Translations under genes and position numbers: made by a program
Source: CAJQQK01 sp049116495
GTDB taxonomy: Bacteria > Pseudomonadota > Alphaproteobacteria > Rhizobiales > Hyphomicrobiaceae
Length of the DNA: 64,000 bases
Direction: 5' to 3'
Assembly (NCBI GenBank): GCA_049116495.1
Contig: JAGDYV010000140.1
Coordinates: 25,342-89,341 of the forward strand
In this document: piece by piece, positions 52,709 through 61,080 of the stretch
Layout: the number at the start of each line of letters is the position of its first letter
Numbering within the stretch: the stretch's first letter is position 1
Notes under the pieces: generated by a model
Database searches by the model: none
Seen by the model: the letters and a program-made list of their open reading frames with translations, nothing else
Told to the model about the DNA's origin: nothing

Positions 52709-53263
52709 ATGAATAGACCACGCAAAAAGCGAGACCTCGATCCGGCCACCGAAGCGATCTTGTCGCATTGGCGCGAAGCCGTCCCCGACGACCGCCTGGC
52801 GCACCTTGTGCGCGACGCGGCACGGGGATTGACGCGAAGTCTGCAGTTCCGCCTTTCGCAACACGGCATCTCATTCGGCCATTGGGTGTTTCTTCGGATT
52901 CTGTGGGAGCGTGATGGTCTTACCCAGCGTGAACTCAGCATTCAAGCCGGCCTTATGGAGCCGACAACGCATTCCGCCGTCCAGAAGATGGAAAAGCTCG
53001 GGTACATCGTCCGCCGCCACAAGACAGGCAATCGAAAGCGCCTGCACATTTATCTGACCCGCAAGGGGAACGCATTGCAGAAAAAGCTCATTCCGCTGGC
53101 TCAGGAAGTGAACACGGCAGCCGTAGACGGTGTGACGCCGAAGGAAATTGAGATAACGCGGCGCACGCTTTTTGCGATGATCCAGAATCTGGCCGATGAC
53201 GAAGGCCACCTCATCGAAGACGGCCTGCGGATTACGTCAACCCGAGAACTGGCTATCAAATAG
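52709..53263 (+). CDS. MarR-family transcriptional regulator
   Basis: Regulator of 184 residues with a winged HTH (about 55-120): LSIQAGLMEPTTHSAVQKMEKLGYI and the wing HKTGNRKRLHIYLT. The N-terminal helix and C-terminal helices supply the dimer interface. It follows the fusion gene by 26 bases, so it shares the TRAP-nadC transcript. Palindromes TTAGC-GT-GCTAA (46626-46637) and TTAGC-TA-TCTAA (54657-54668) are its likely operators. MarR proteins of aromatic catabolism usually bind the acid substrate, which releases them from DNA. Confidence 0.9.
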   Translation: MNRPRKKRDLDPATEAILSHWREAVPDDRLAHLVRDAARGLTRSLQFRLSQHGISFGHWVFLRILWERDGLTQRELSIQAGLMEPTTHSAVQKMEKLGYIVRRHKTGNRKRLHIYLTRKGNALQKKLIPLAQEVNTAAVDGVTPKEIEITRRTLFAMIQNLADDEGHLIEDGLRITSTRELAIK

Positions 53264-53292
53264 CAATCCGACAACCAGAGCGATCAACGGTC

Positions 53293-54570
53293 TTATTCTG
53301 CAGCGACCTTGTTCGCGTCGAGCAAGTCACGCCAATCTGTTTCTTTCGGGATTACCTGCTCGAAGGATGCGATGGAGGCATGCGGAACGCGATTTTCTCC
53401 GGTGCCAATGGCGACATCACCGCTGGCAACGCGTGCTGCCGCATCGACCATGAGGCGCCGGAATTCGACGATCGCCAGGTCTGATGCACCGAGAATATCC
53501 TGACTTCTGTCAACGATTGCTGGCATGCTGCACCACATCGCGAGGTCCTGGTTGGGAATGCCGCTAATGCCGGAGAAACTATCGAGTTTCATTGCCTGAC
53601 GATCTTGACCGAACCAATTGTCGATCGAGCGCCAAGGCCGCCACTGGTCGTCGACGTCGACACCCGGGACGGCGCAATTGAATTGGCGCCACTCTGCCGT
53701 TGATGGACACGCGGTGCCCCCCCAGGCGATAAAATAGAATGCCGTCGACGTGTCAGATGTCGGGACGATGACGCTTGCCACATTGTACATATTGTTTGGC
53801 GGGATCAGCGATGTGTAGGGCGCAATGTATTGCGTAACGCGGACATAGTTGTGCGTGGATGCATTCTTGATCGGACGCCGAACCGCGGCATAGCGGAAGC
53901 CATAACTGGTGGTCTGGATCTGCATTTTCGGAGATTTATCGGTCGACGGGCGATACCACGACGACGAATCGGCGGCAGCGCCCTCGACGCGCGCGGGCAC
54001 CATGTCGGTTGAATGCAGCGATGACGAATGTGCGCTATCGATCTGCCCTTCGGTAATCTGGGCCCAGTTGCATGGCACATTGATTTTCAGGATGGCAATT
54101 TTTGTGTCCTGCGATGGGGCAAAGGCAGGTGGTTCGAAGGCTGGCATCTCATCCGGCGCGCCGAACCAGGCCCAAACGAAGCCACCCCATTCCTCGGTCG
54201 GGTAAGAGCGGTGTTTGACCTTATCGGCGAGCGGGCTGCCCTCCGGCTCGGATGACATTGCAAGCACGTTGCCTTCAACGTCAAATTTCCAACCATGGTA
54301 AAGGCAACGCAGACCACATTCTTCGTTTCGGCCAAGAACCAGTGATGCACGCCGGTGCGGACACAGCTCATCGAGCAGACCGAGGCGGCCGTCGGTATCG
54401 CGGAATGCAACGAAGCGCTCGCCGAGCGCCTCAATCAGGAGCGGCTTTCCATCGGGCTCGGCAACCTCCTCGATCAGGCAGATCGGGGTCCAGTGCGCCC
54501 GCATGAGCTTACCCATCGGAGTGTCGGCTCCAACGCGTGTCAGAAGGTCATTTTCTTCGCGCGTAAGCAT
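53293..54570 (-). CDS. Rieske oxygenase, phthalate 4,5-dioxygenase type (Pht3/OphA2-like)
   Basis: Oxygenase component of 425 residues. It starts MLTREENDLLTRVGADTPMG, as phthalate dioxygenase oxygenases do. Rieske ligands are Cys70-x-His72 (CPHRRASL) and Cys89-x2-His92 (CLYHGWKFD). The mononuclear iron motif EGQIDSAHSSSLH gives His181 and His186 with Asp178 between centres. ATG 54570 has GGAG upstream; GTG 54582 is in frame. It is convergent with marR and divergent from the matching reductase at 54698. Known members hydroxylate phthalate at C4-C5; whether the ring here is benzene or pyridine cannot be told. Confidence 0.88.
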   Translation of the reverse strand: MLTREENDLLTRVGADTPMGKLMRAHWTPICLIEEVAEPDGKPLLIEALGERFVAFRDTDGRLGLLDELCPHRRASLVLGRNEECGLRCLYHGWKFDVEGNVLAMSSEPEGSPLADKVKHRSYPTEEWGGFVWAWFGAPDEMPAFEPPAFAPSQDTKIAILKINVPCNWAQITEGQIDSAHSSSLHSTDMVPARVEGAAADSSSWYRPSTDKSPKMQIQTTSYGFRYAAVRRPIKNASTHNYVRVTQYIAPYTSLIPPNNMYNVASVIVPTSDTSTAFYFIAWGGTACPSTAEWRQFNCAVPGVDVDDQWRPWRSIDNWFGQDRQAMKLDSFSGISGIPNQDLAMWCSMPAIVDRSQDILGASDLAIVEFRRLMVDAAARVASGDVAIGTGENRVPHASIASFEQVIPKETDWRDLLDANKVAAE

Positions 54571-54642
54571 TCGCTGCTCCACTCAGAAGTGCCAAAGATA
54601 TATGGCAATTTCTTACGTTACAGGCCGTCAATTGTCCAGAGA

Positions 54643-54672
54643 TTGACAGCTTCTTGTTAGCTATCTAAGCAT
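54643..54672 (+). promoter_or_regulatory. Promoter and MarR-type operator of the reductase operon
   Basis: A consensus -35 TTGACA lies at 54643-54648. TTAGCTATCTAA at 54657-54668 sits in the spacer before a weak -10 (near 54666-54672) and matches the TTAGC-NN-GCTAA core of 46623-46640 at all but one position outside the centre. A repressor bound here would block the operon at 54698 and may also affect the divergent oxygenase gene (start 54570). Confidence 0.5.
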
Positions 54673-54697
54673 TCTTGAAAGCGAGGAGAAACGCTGG

Positions 54698-55645
54698 GTG
54701 ACAAACCCATCGACATTGCGGTTAATCGTGCAGGAACGGCGTGCTCTCACACCGTCAATCACGGAGTTTGTGCTTTCGGCTGAGGATGGCGCGGCATTGC
54801 CCGTGTTCGAGCCTGGGGCACATATAACCGTCGCAACGCCGTCTGGTGCGATGCGGCGGTATTCATTGGTCAATGACGGGCAGGCGCCTTCTCGCTACGT
54901 GATCGCCGTCAAGCGGGAGCCCGCATCGCGTGGCGGGTCTGCGTCAATGCACGAGAACGCATCGGTGGGCTCCGTCCTGGAGGTTTCCGAACCGGACAAT
55001 CAGTTCGAGCTTGCGGGCGCGCCAAATTATCTCCTCATTGCCGGCGGTATCGGGATCACGCCGATCCTTGCGATGGCCAGGCGCCTGCATGCGCAAGAGC
55101 GATCGTTCCGACTCATTTATTGTACCCGCTCTGCCGACGACACGGCTTATTTGGAGGAAATCACCGCGCAATTTCCGGAATGTGCCGTTGTCCATCACGA
55201 TGCCGGTGACCCGGACAATATTTACGATTTCTGGGACGACCTGGTGAAACCGGGGGCGGGACATGTCTATTGTTGCGGGCCTGCACCCATGATGGAAGAC
55301 ATCAAGGGGATGTCAGGTCACTGGCCGGAAGGCCGGGTGCATTTTGAAGATTTCAAGCCCGTTGACGTCGTGCGCGCCGACGATGTCGCGTTCTCGGTCA
55401 CCCTAGCGGGAAACGGACAAGTTGTTCAGGTGCCGGCCGACCGTTCGATCCTCGAGGCTTTGCGTGATGCCGGTGTTGATACCGTCAGCTCTTGCGAAAG
55501 TGGTACGTGCGGTACCTGCAAGACCACACTTGTTGACGGCATGGTCGATCATCGAGACATGGTGCTGGAGGACTCGGAAAAGCCAACCAACATCATGATT
55601 TGTGTTTCCAGGGCGCAAGAAGGCGATTTAGTCATTGAGCTGTGA
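54698..55645 (+). CDS. Phthalate-dioxygenase-reductase-type flavoprotein (Pht2/OphA1-like)
   Basis: NADH-dependent electron supplier for the oxygenase, 315 residues. The order is FMN domain (RRYSLVND near 53-60), NAD domain (AGGIGITPILAM near 115-126; CCGPAPMM near 205) and plant-type [2Fe-2S] domain with Cys266, Cys271, Cys274 and Cys302 (CESGTCGTC). This FMN-first, ferredoxin-last order is that of phthalate dioxygenase reductase and vanillate demethylase VanB. The start is GTG 54698, nine bases after GAGGAG. It overlaps the next gene by 11 bases. Confidence 0.9.
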   Translation: MTNPSTLRLIVQERRALTPSITEFVLSAEDGAALPVFEPGAHITVATPSGAMRRYSLVNDGQAPSRYVIAVKREPASRGGSASMHENASVGSVLEVSEPDNQFELAGAPNYLLIAGGIGITPILAMARRLHAQERSFRLIYCTRSADDTAYLEEITAQFPECAVVHHDAGDPDNIYDFWDDLVKPGAGHVYCCGPAPMMEDIKGMSGHWPEGRVHFEDFKPVDVVRADDVAFSVTLAGNGQVVQVPADRSILEALRDAGVDTVSSCESGTCGTCKTTLVDGMVDHRDMVLEDSEKPTNIMICVSRAQEGDLVIEL

Positions 55646-56813
55646 ACCGGTCCGTGTCGGCGTCGTTGGATTGGGACGGGCATTCGTTCTCATGATCCCG
55701 ACGTTTCGCATGGACGAACGGGTCAAGCTGGTCGCCGCTCATGACCCGCGACCCGAAGCGCTTGCGGAATTTGAGCGCGATTTTGGTGGGCGCGGTTACA
55801 ACTCATCTGGAGACCTTTTCGCGGATCCGGACGTCGAAGCCATCTACATTGCCAGTCCGCATCAGCATCATTGCGAACACGCCCTGGCAGCTGCGCGTAA
55901 CGGAAAGCACGTTCTTGTTGAAAAGCCGATGGCTGTCGCGATCGATGATGCGCGACGCATGACAGAAGCGTTTCGCGTCGCGGGCCTGCATCTTGTTGTT
56001 GGCCCTTGTCACAGTTTCGATGCTCCGGTGCTCGAAGCGCGGCGAATGATCGAAAACGGCGATATTGGTCGCGTGCGCATGCTGCATGCGCTCAATTGTA
56101 CGGATTTTTTATACCGCCCCCGTCGTCCCGAAGAACTGGACACCGAAGCGGGCGGTGGCGTCGTTTTTTCGCAAGGCGTGCATCAGGTCGATATTGCCAG
56201 GCTGTTGTGCGGAGAAGAGGCAACCCATGTCAGCGCCATGACCGGAGCGTGGGATCCGGATAGACCGACAGAGGGCGCCTATACCGCAACGATCAAGTTT
56301 GAGAGCGGGGCGTTTGCGTCGCTGAGTTATTCGGGTTACGGGCGGTTCGATAGCGACGTGTGGCAGGACTGGATCGGTGAACTCGGGCAAACCAAAAGTG
56401 TGCGCGACTATGGCCGGGCACGTGCCGCACTTGCTCAGGTCAGCTCCTCGGAACAGGAAACCGATCTCAAGATGACGCGTGCCTACAATGCGGCCAACAA
56501 GAGTTCGCCAGCGGCGCAGTTCCATGAACATTTCGGGCCGATCATTGTGTTCGGTGAACACGGTGATCTTCGGATTTCGCCGAAAGGCGTCCATGTGTAT
56601 ACCGATAACGAGCAGCATTTTGTCGCGAGCGAACTTGACGTCCCCCGTGACGGCGTTGTCGCTGGTCTTTATGGGGCTATCAGAAGCCATTCACCGCCAC
56701 CGCAATCGGGCGAATGGGGCCTCGCATCCCTTGAAATCTGCCATGCTATTCTCGAAAGTGCCAAGAGCTTCGAGCCCGTAACTTTGCAACACCAGATTGG
56801 ACTTAAGTCATGA
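55635..56813 (+). CDS. Gfo/Idh/MocA-family dehydrogenase (Pht4-like dihydrodiol dehydrogenase)
   Basis: NAD(P)-dependent oxidoreductase of 392 residues. The Rossmann motif VGVVGLGRAF is near 8-17, EKPMAV near 96-101 and the C-terminal substrate domain follows. In phthalate operons the enzyme that rearomatises 4,5-dihydro-4,5-dihydroxyphthalate belongs to this family and gene order, so the same step is likely. The only start that keeps the Rossmann motif near the N-terminus is TTG 55635, overlapping the reductase end. Its stop overlaps the decarboxylase start by four bases. Confidence 0.82.
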   Translation: MSCEPVRVGVVGLGRAFVLMIPTFRMDERVKLVAAHDPRPEALAEFERDFGGRGYNSSGDLFADPDVEAIYIASPHQHHCEHALAAARNGKHVLVEKPMAVAIDDARRMTEAFRVAGLHLVVGPCHSFDAPVLEARRMIENGDIGRVRMLHALNCTDFLYRPRRPEELDTEAGGGVVFSQGVHQVDIARLLCGEEATHVSAMTGAWDPDRPTEGAYTATIKFESGAFASLSYSGYGRFDSDVWQDWIGELGQTKSVRDYGRARAALAQVSSSEQETDLKMTRAYNAANKSSPAAQFHEHFGPIIVFGEHGDLRISPKGVHVYTDNEQHFVASELDVPRDGVVAGLYGAIRSHSPPPQSGEWGLASLEICHAILESAKSFEPVTLQHQIGLKS

Positions 56814-57799
56814 GCGACCTCTGCCTATCCATCGCCATGGGCGACTATGATCGAACACGATCCATATTTGACGGGCGGACCAAGATCGATGGTGTTGATC
56901 CGGTGTGTATGCTGTTGTCTCCGGAGGAGATGTTCTTCCGGGCATTTCGACACCAGGCATTTGATATCGGCGAATTGTCGTTCAGCTCGTATTGCGTCTC
57001 TGTCGCCCGCGGTGACCCGCATTACATCGCAATTCCCGTCTATCTCTCACGCGCGTTTCGGCATACGTCGATCTATATCCGGAACGATAAGGGCATAACG
57101 GAACCGGCCGCGCTAAAAGGGCGGCGGATCGGCATCGCAGAGTATCAGTTGACAGCCAACGTCTGGGCCAGGGGCATTCTCGCAGATTACGGTGTCATGC
57201 CATCCGACATCACCTGGGTGCGCGGCGGCATGAACACACCCGGTCGTCCTGAGAAACTGAAGCTCGATTTGCCGGCATCGATCCGCATTGAGCAGGCACC
57301 GGAAGGGGCCACGCTCAACGCCATGTTGGAGAGCGGCGACATCGACGGCTTCATTGGTCCACGGTCACCAAAATGTTTTGACGAAGGCCATGACAAAATT
57401 GACCGACTGTTTGCCAATTCGATGAGTGTCGCAGAAGAATACTACGGGCGGACCAAGATTTTTCCGATCATGCATGTTCTTGGCGTGCGGCGCAGCCTCG
57501 CCGATGAACACCCGTGGCTGCCGGGCGCGCTGCTAAAAGGGTTCAGCGCGGCCAAGGCGGTCGCGGAAGAGGCGTTGATGGATACGTCAGCGACAAAGGT
57601 CACCATGCCGTTCGTAGAGGATACGTTGACCCGGGCGCGAAACTTCATGGGGGCGAACCTCTGGACGTATGGCGTTGGCGGTAACGAGCATGTTCTTGAG
57701 GCATTTCTGGAACAGCATCACGACCAGGGCTTGTCACCGCGGCGCGTACAGGTCGATGAACTGTTCCATCCCGCGACATTCGAGAGCTACAGTTTGTGA
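56810..57799 (+). CDS. 4,5-dihydroxyphthalate-decarboxylase-like protein (Pht5-like)
   Basis: Cytoplasmic protein of 329 residues with a periplasmic-binding-protein-like fold but no signal peptide, the unusual architecture of 4,5-dihydroxyphthalate decarboxylase. Characteristic parts are LSIAMGDYDRTRSIFDG at the start, FDIGELSFSSY near 46-56 and GRRIGIAEYQLTANVWARGIL. In the phthalate route it would yield protocatechuate. ATG 56810 overlaps the dehydrogenase stop (ATGA) and its stop overlaps the next gene (GTGA). An abortive transporter receptor is unlikely given the missing signal and operon position. Confidence 0.87.
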   Translation: MSDLCLSIAMGDYDRTRSIFDGRTKIDGVDPVCMLLSPEEMFFRAFRHQAFDIGELSFSSYCVSVARGDPHYIAIPVYLSRAFRHTSIYIRNDKGITEPAALKGRRIGIAEYQLTANVWARGILADYGVMPSDITWVRGGMNTPGRPEKLKLDLPASIRIEQAPEGATLNAMLESGDIDGFIGPRSPKCFDEGHDKIDRLFANSMSVAEEYYGRTKIFPIMHVLGVRRSLADEHPWLPGALLKGFSAAKAVAEEALMDTSATKVTMPFVEDTLTRARNFMGANLWTYGVGGNEHVLEAFLEQHHDQGLSPRRVQVDELFHPATFESYSL

Positions 57800-58284
57800 C
57801 GCAGTCAGTCGGCGTGGAAAAGTCATGTGACAAAGGCTTTGTCCCCGGAGACGTCGTTGAAGTGCGGACTGACTGTGGTTGGGCGTATGTGCAGGTGACG
57901 CACTTGCACTATTCGTATCCGGAGATCGTACGCGTTTTGCCGGGCCTGCACGATACGCCGTGCGACAGCGCAGAGCTTCTGGTCAATCTGCCAAACTCCT
58001 TCAGAGCCATCACGCCGCTCGCTGCTGCCATTGCCAGCGGGCGGTTGACCGGCCGGCACATGGGGCACTATTCCCTGCCGACGGCAGAGCAGGGGTTTCC
58101 GAACTTCCGCATGCCCGTGCGCGATCGCTTAGGAGAGGTCATCTATTGGTGGCTCTGGGACGGTGATGGCTTGAGTTACATTGAGCCCGGCGCTGCCTCG
58201 GTTGACGTGCCGATCCGCGAGGTGATCTCGCCAGAGGCATTGAGAGGCCGCCTCGTCGCGCAATTGTCGCGAAAAGAGGCCTGA
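57796..58284 (+). CDS. Unknown protein coupled to the decarboxylase gene
   Basis: Protein of 162 residues starting at GTG 57796, overlapping the decarboxylase stop by four bases. It is soluble and rich in aromatics; GDVVEVRTDCGWAYVQVTHL at about 17-36 and VIYWWLWDGDGLSYI near 115-129 suggest a small beta-rich domain, distantly like Imm26/CalcBP-type 'GDV...YG' domains, but I would not assign a family. Tight coupling points to a role in the dicarboxylate pathway or its substrate sensing. Confidence 0.75.
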   Translation: MTQSVGVEKSCDKGFVPGDVVEVRTDCGWAYVQVTHLHYSYPEIVRVLPGLHDTPCDSAELLVNLPNSFRAITPLAAAIASGRLTGRHMGHYSLPTAEQGFPNFRMPVRDRLGEVIYWWLWDGDGLSYIEPGAASVDVPIREVISPEALRGRLVAQLSRKEA

Positions 58285-58416
58285 GCCTTTCTCAGTCCTG
58301 AAATCCTGGCTGAGACGCCCCGCGAAAAGCAAGTGACAGTCTTTTTCGCTGTGCCAATGATTGCTTTTTCAGATCTATTGCGATCGGCTTCCCATCAGCT
58401 GAGCCCGTCGTAGGTA

Positions 58417-59241
58417 ATGGCGGATGATACGGGGAAATCCGGAATGGAAGCGGACGTGATTGGAAATCTGGCGACCAAGGCCTTTGTTGCGGTTGTCGTG
58501 TTCCTTGTGATCGCCTGGGTGGCGGAGCGATCAGGTCCATTCATGGCCGGCCTGCTGATGACGACCCCCGCCAACTCCGGGGTCGGCTTCGCGTTGATCA
58601 TGTTTGAACAACCCCGTGAATTTCTTTCAAACGCGGCACTTGTCAGCTTTGCCATGACGGGGCCAATTCTTGTCTTCATGTCGGCTTATGTGGTGGCGTC
58701 ACGTTGGCTCGGATTTGTGCCGGCGCTGGGCATTGGCCTGGCATTCTGGTGGGCTGGCGCGGCGCTGGTTCTGTCGTTCGAGAGCACGATACCGCTTGCC
58801 CTGATGAGTGCTGCGATCGGTGTATTGATTGCCGTTGCAACCGCCCGCAAGCGCGCACCGTCGCAGCCGGAGCCGCGCGGATGCGCGACCGATTCTTGGT
58901 GGCCAACAATGATGCGCGCCCTGATTGGCGGCGGCGTGATCGCAAGTGTCGCGTTCTTCAGCGGTGCGATCGGGCCGACCTGGTCCGGTCTCCTGCTGGC
59001 ATTTCCTACGATGATGTGTGGCTCGGCGTGGATACTCTCGCGCCGGTTCGGCGACCGATTCGCGGCCGATACATTGGCCAAGTCAAAGGTCTCGCTGCTC
59101 TCCTATTCGTCGTTCAATCTGGCACTGCATTGTGCTGCCGGACCATTGAGCGGACCCGAGGCGATCGGCGTGTGTGCTTTGCTGGCGATCGCGGTTTCCG
59201 CCTGTGTCGCCGCTGCGCGTCATGCAGGTTGGTTGGAGTAG
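58417..59241 (+). CDS. Multi-pass membrane protein with internal duplication
   Basis: Inner-membrane protein of 274 residues with about eight helices. Two halves look alike: SGPFMAGLLMTTPANSG near 43-59 and IGPTWSGLLLAFPTMMCGS near 185-203 share a GP-x2-(A/S)GLL-x3-P motif. A hydrophilic loop with basic and Pro residues lies near 145-160. ATG 58417 is used; ATG 58444 with GGGGAAA upstream is an alternative. It follows the catabolic operon by 132 bases. It may be a small permease or exporter; no family is named. Confidence 0.72.
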   Translation: MADDTGKSGMEADVIGNLATKAFVAVVVFLVIAWVAERSGPFMAGLLMTTPANSGVGFALIMFEQPREFLSNAALVSFAMTGPILVFMSAYVVASRWLGFVPALGIGLAFWWAGAALVLSFESTIPLALMSAAIGVLIAVATARKRAPSQPEPRGCATDSWWPTMMRALIGGGVIASVAFFSGAIGPTWSGLLLAFPTMMCGSAWILSRRFGDRFAADTLAKSKVSLLSYSSFNLALHCAAGPLSGPEAIGVCALLAIAVSACVAAARHAGWLE

Positions 59242-59257
59242 TGGGATATCCCGATGT

Positions 59258-60259
59258 TTATCCGGCAGCAGGTTTGAGCTTGAGCAAACGTTCGGCTGTG
59301 CCGTGTGTGAGCTTGGCCATGTCGGCGGGCGAAATGGACACGCCATTTAGAAAGCGCCGCCCCGCCGCGTTAGGCGCATAGGGGTAGTCCACGGAAAACA
59401 TGATCCGGTCGATCCCAAAAGTTTGCAGTGCTGCGAGAAATGGCGGCTGGGTAAAGATCCCGCTTGTCGTCAACCAGACTTGTTCGACAATCGTGCCGCT
59501 GACCGGTCGTTGAAGATGTCCGACATCGTGCTTGGAAACCTGGTCAATACGCGCCAGCATCATCGGCAGCATTTCTCCCATATGGCCGATGATCAGTTTG
59601 AGTTTGGGGTGCCGGTCAAGCACGCCGGCGAGGACAAGGCGGAGCACATGAAGTGCGGTTTCCGAGTGCCAACCCCAGCCTGCTGCTTCCAAAACGCGGT
59701 CCGTTCCGGTTGGCAGATTGGAATAATAAGCCTGCCGTACCGATTCGGGTGCAAGATGCGGATGGATGTAGATCGGCACATCCAGTTTCACCGCGGTTGC
59801 CAGCAAGTCGTCGTATGATGGATGGTCAAGGAAGCGCCCCTCCGTCGTCCCGTTGATGAGTGCGCCGCAGAAGCCGAGTTTCGTCACGGCACGCTCGAAT
59901 TCGGCCACGGCAGCTTCGGGGCTCTGCATCGGCAACACGGCAAATCCGGCAAGGCGATCGGGAAGGCGGGCGATCGCTGCGGCCAGGTGATCATTCATCT
60001 CTTGTGCAATTGCCACACCGTCAGCGCCGGGAACCAGATCTGGCCCGGGACCGCTATTGGAGAGCACCTGTACATCGATGCCGGCGTCATCCATCGACTG
60101 CAAACGCACGTCACCGATTTCTGGCAGTAATTCAATGGGGTTGGGCCCGACTGCCGGCGGTTTTCGAGGACCGTAACCGCGGCGGCGGACAACGTCAGGA
60201 TCGATCCGGGCGACCAGATCGGGAACTGAAAAGTGCTCTTCGAGGGCAATTACACGCAT
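59258..60259 (-). CDS. Amidohydrolase-2 family protein (ACMSD / resorcylate decarboxylase-like)
   Basis: Metal-dependent TIM-barrel enzyme of 333 residues. The N-terminal EEHF replaces the HxH of classic amidohydrolases, as in gamma-resorcylate and 2,3-dihydroxybenzoate decarboxylases. Further metal-site residues are in YIHPHLAPES, GHMGEMLP and FSVDYPYAPN (the last Asp). ATG 60259 follows AAGGAG. These enzymes remove CO2 non-oxidatively from hydroxylated aromatic acids, fitting the neighbouring dicarboxylate genes, although it is on the opposite strand and may be regulated apart. Confidence 0.85.
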   Translation of the reverse strand: MRVIALEEHFSVPDLVARIDPDVVRRRGYGPRKPPAVGPNPIELLPEIGDVRLQSMDDAGIDVQVLSNSGPGPDLVPGADGVAIAQEMNDHLAAAIARLPDRLAGFAVLPMQSPEAAVAEFERAVTKLGFCGALINGTTEGRFLDHPSYDDLLATAVKLDVPIYIHPHLAPESVRQAYYSNLPTGTDRVLEAAGWGWHSETALHVLRLVLAGVLDRHPKLKLIIGHMGEMLPMMLARIDQVSKHDVGHLQRPVSGTIVEQVWLTTSGIFTQPPFLAALQTFGIDRIMFSVDYPYAPNAAGRRFLNGVSISPADMAKLTHGTAERLLKLKPAAG

Positions 60260-60317
60260 CGGCGCGCTCCTTAGTGACTGCGAATTCGATCTTACTGACG
60301 AAGCAGTCTAATCGATC

Positions 60318-60332
60318 TTTACAATTCTTTAC
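60318..60332. promoter_or_regulatory. CpxR-type box (GTAAA-N5-GTAAA)
   Basis: On the minus strand 60332-60318 reads GTAAAGAATTGTAAA, an exact match to the Escherichia coli CpxR consensus. It lies about 115 bases upstream of the periplasmic Spy/CpxP-like gene at 60447, which is followed by an OmpR-type regulator and kinase. Autoregulation of the three-gene stress module is implied. Confidence 0.65.
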
Positions 60333-60446
60333 ATTGGCGAAAAACGCCCGCAACAGCTGCCCCCTAAATTGAGATTGTCGGCGGCAGACAAGCCCGCGAC
60401 AGCGTTCCGGGCACCCGCCCTAGAAAGACAATCAAGGAGTGATGAC

Positions 60447-61055
60447 ATGGCTGATGAACACAACACCCCGAAAAAAGGCTGGTTCCAAAAGGGCAATCGC
60501 AAGAGCATTGCAATCCTAGCCGGCACAGCGATCGTTGTTGGCAGCGCCTTCGGCGTGCAGGCCGTCGCGAATAGTAAGGCAGGTGCACACATGATGGTTT
60601 TGGCAAGTGACGGTGGTGGATGGCACGGCGGCTGGCATCGCCGGGGACATCGCGGTGGCTTCGCCAACATGACGGATGCCGAAATTGAAAAGAAGATTGA
60701 TCGGATCGTCAAGCACGCGGCGATCGAGATCGATGCCACACCTGAACAGCAGGCCAAGATTACAAAGTTATTCGTCGCCGTTGCCAAGGATGTGAAGCCA
60801 ATACGCGGCCAGATGCGGGAATCTGGGCGCAGGATTCATGAACTGTTGCTCGCAGACAAGATCGATCGTGAGGCTCTGGAGAAAATTCGGGCAGCCCGTC
60901 TGGCGGATGCAGAGCGCGTCAGCAAGACGATCGTGAATGCGGTCGCCGAGGCGGCCGAGGTCCTGAGCCATGACCAGCGCAAAGTGCTTGAAGAACGCAT
61001 CAAGCAATTCCGATCCATGCGCCGTGGATGGGGGCGTGGATGGCATCGCGGCTAG
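60447..61055 (+). CDS. Spy/CpxP-like periplasmic protein (heavy-metal sensor type)
   Basis: Protein of 202 residues, exported by an N-terminal membrane/signal segment (about 21-39, IAILAGTAIVVGSAFGVQA). A His/Gly/Trp-rich stretch (WHGGWHRRGHRGG near 59-71) that could bind metal is followed by a long helical domain like CpxP/Spy, with ATPEQQAKITKLF in the place of the family's LTxxQ region. The C-terminus ends with a second GRGWHRG. ATG 60447 has AAGGAG upstream. It is first in an operon with a CpxR-like regulator and CpxA-like kinase and probably inhibits the kinase or shields misfolded proteins. Confidence 0.83.
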   Translation: MADEHNTPKKGWFQKGNRKSIAILAGTAIVVGSAFGVQAVANSKAGAHMMVLASDGGGWHGGWHRRGHRGGFANMTDAEIEKKIDRIVKHAAIEIDATPEQQAKITKLFVAVAKDVKPIRGQMRESGRRIHELLLADKIDREALEKIRAARLADAERVSKTIVNAVAEAAEVLSHDQRKVLEERIKQFRSMRRGWGRGWHRG

Positions 61056-61080
61056 AGGTAATTTCGGTCTATAGTAGATT

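Noticed and set aside
56810..57799. ABC or TRAP periplasmic receptor
   Set aside because: The fold is binding-protein-like but there is no signal peptide, and gene order and sequence fit 4,5-dihydroxyphthalate decarboxylase.
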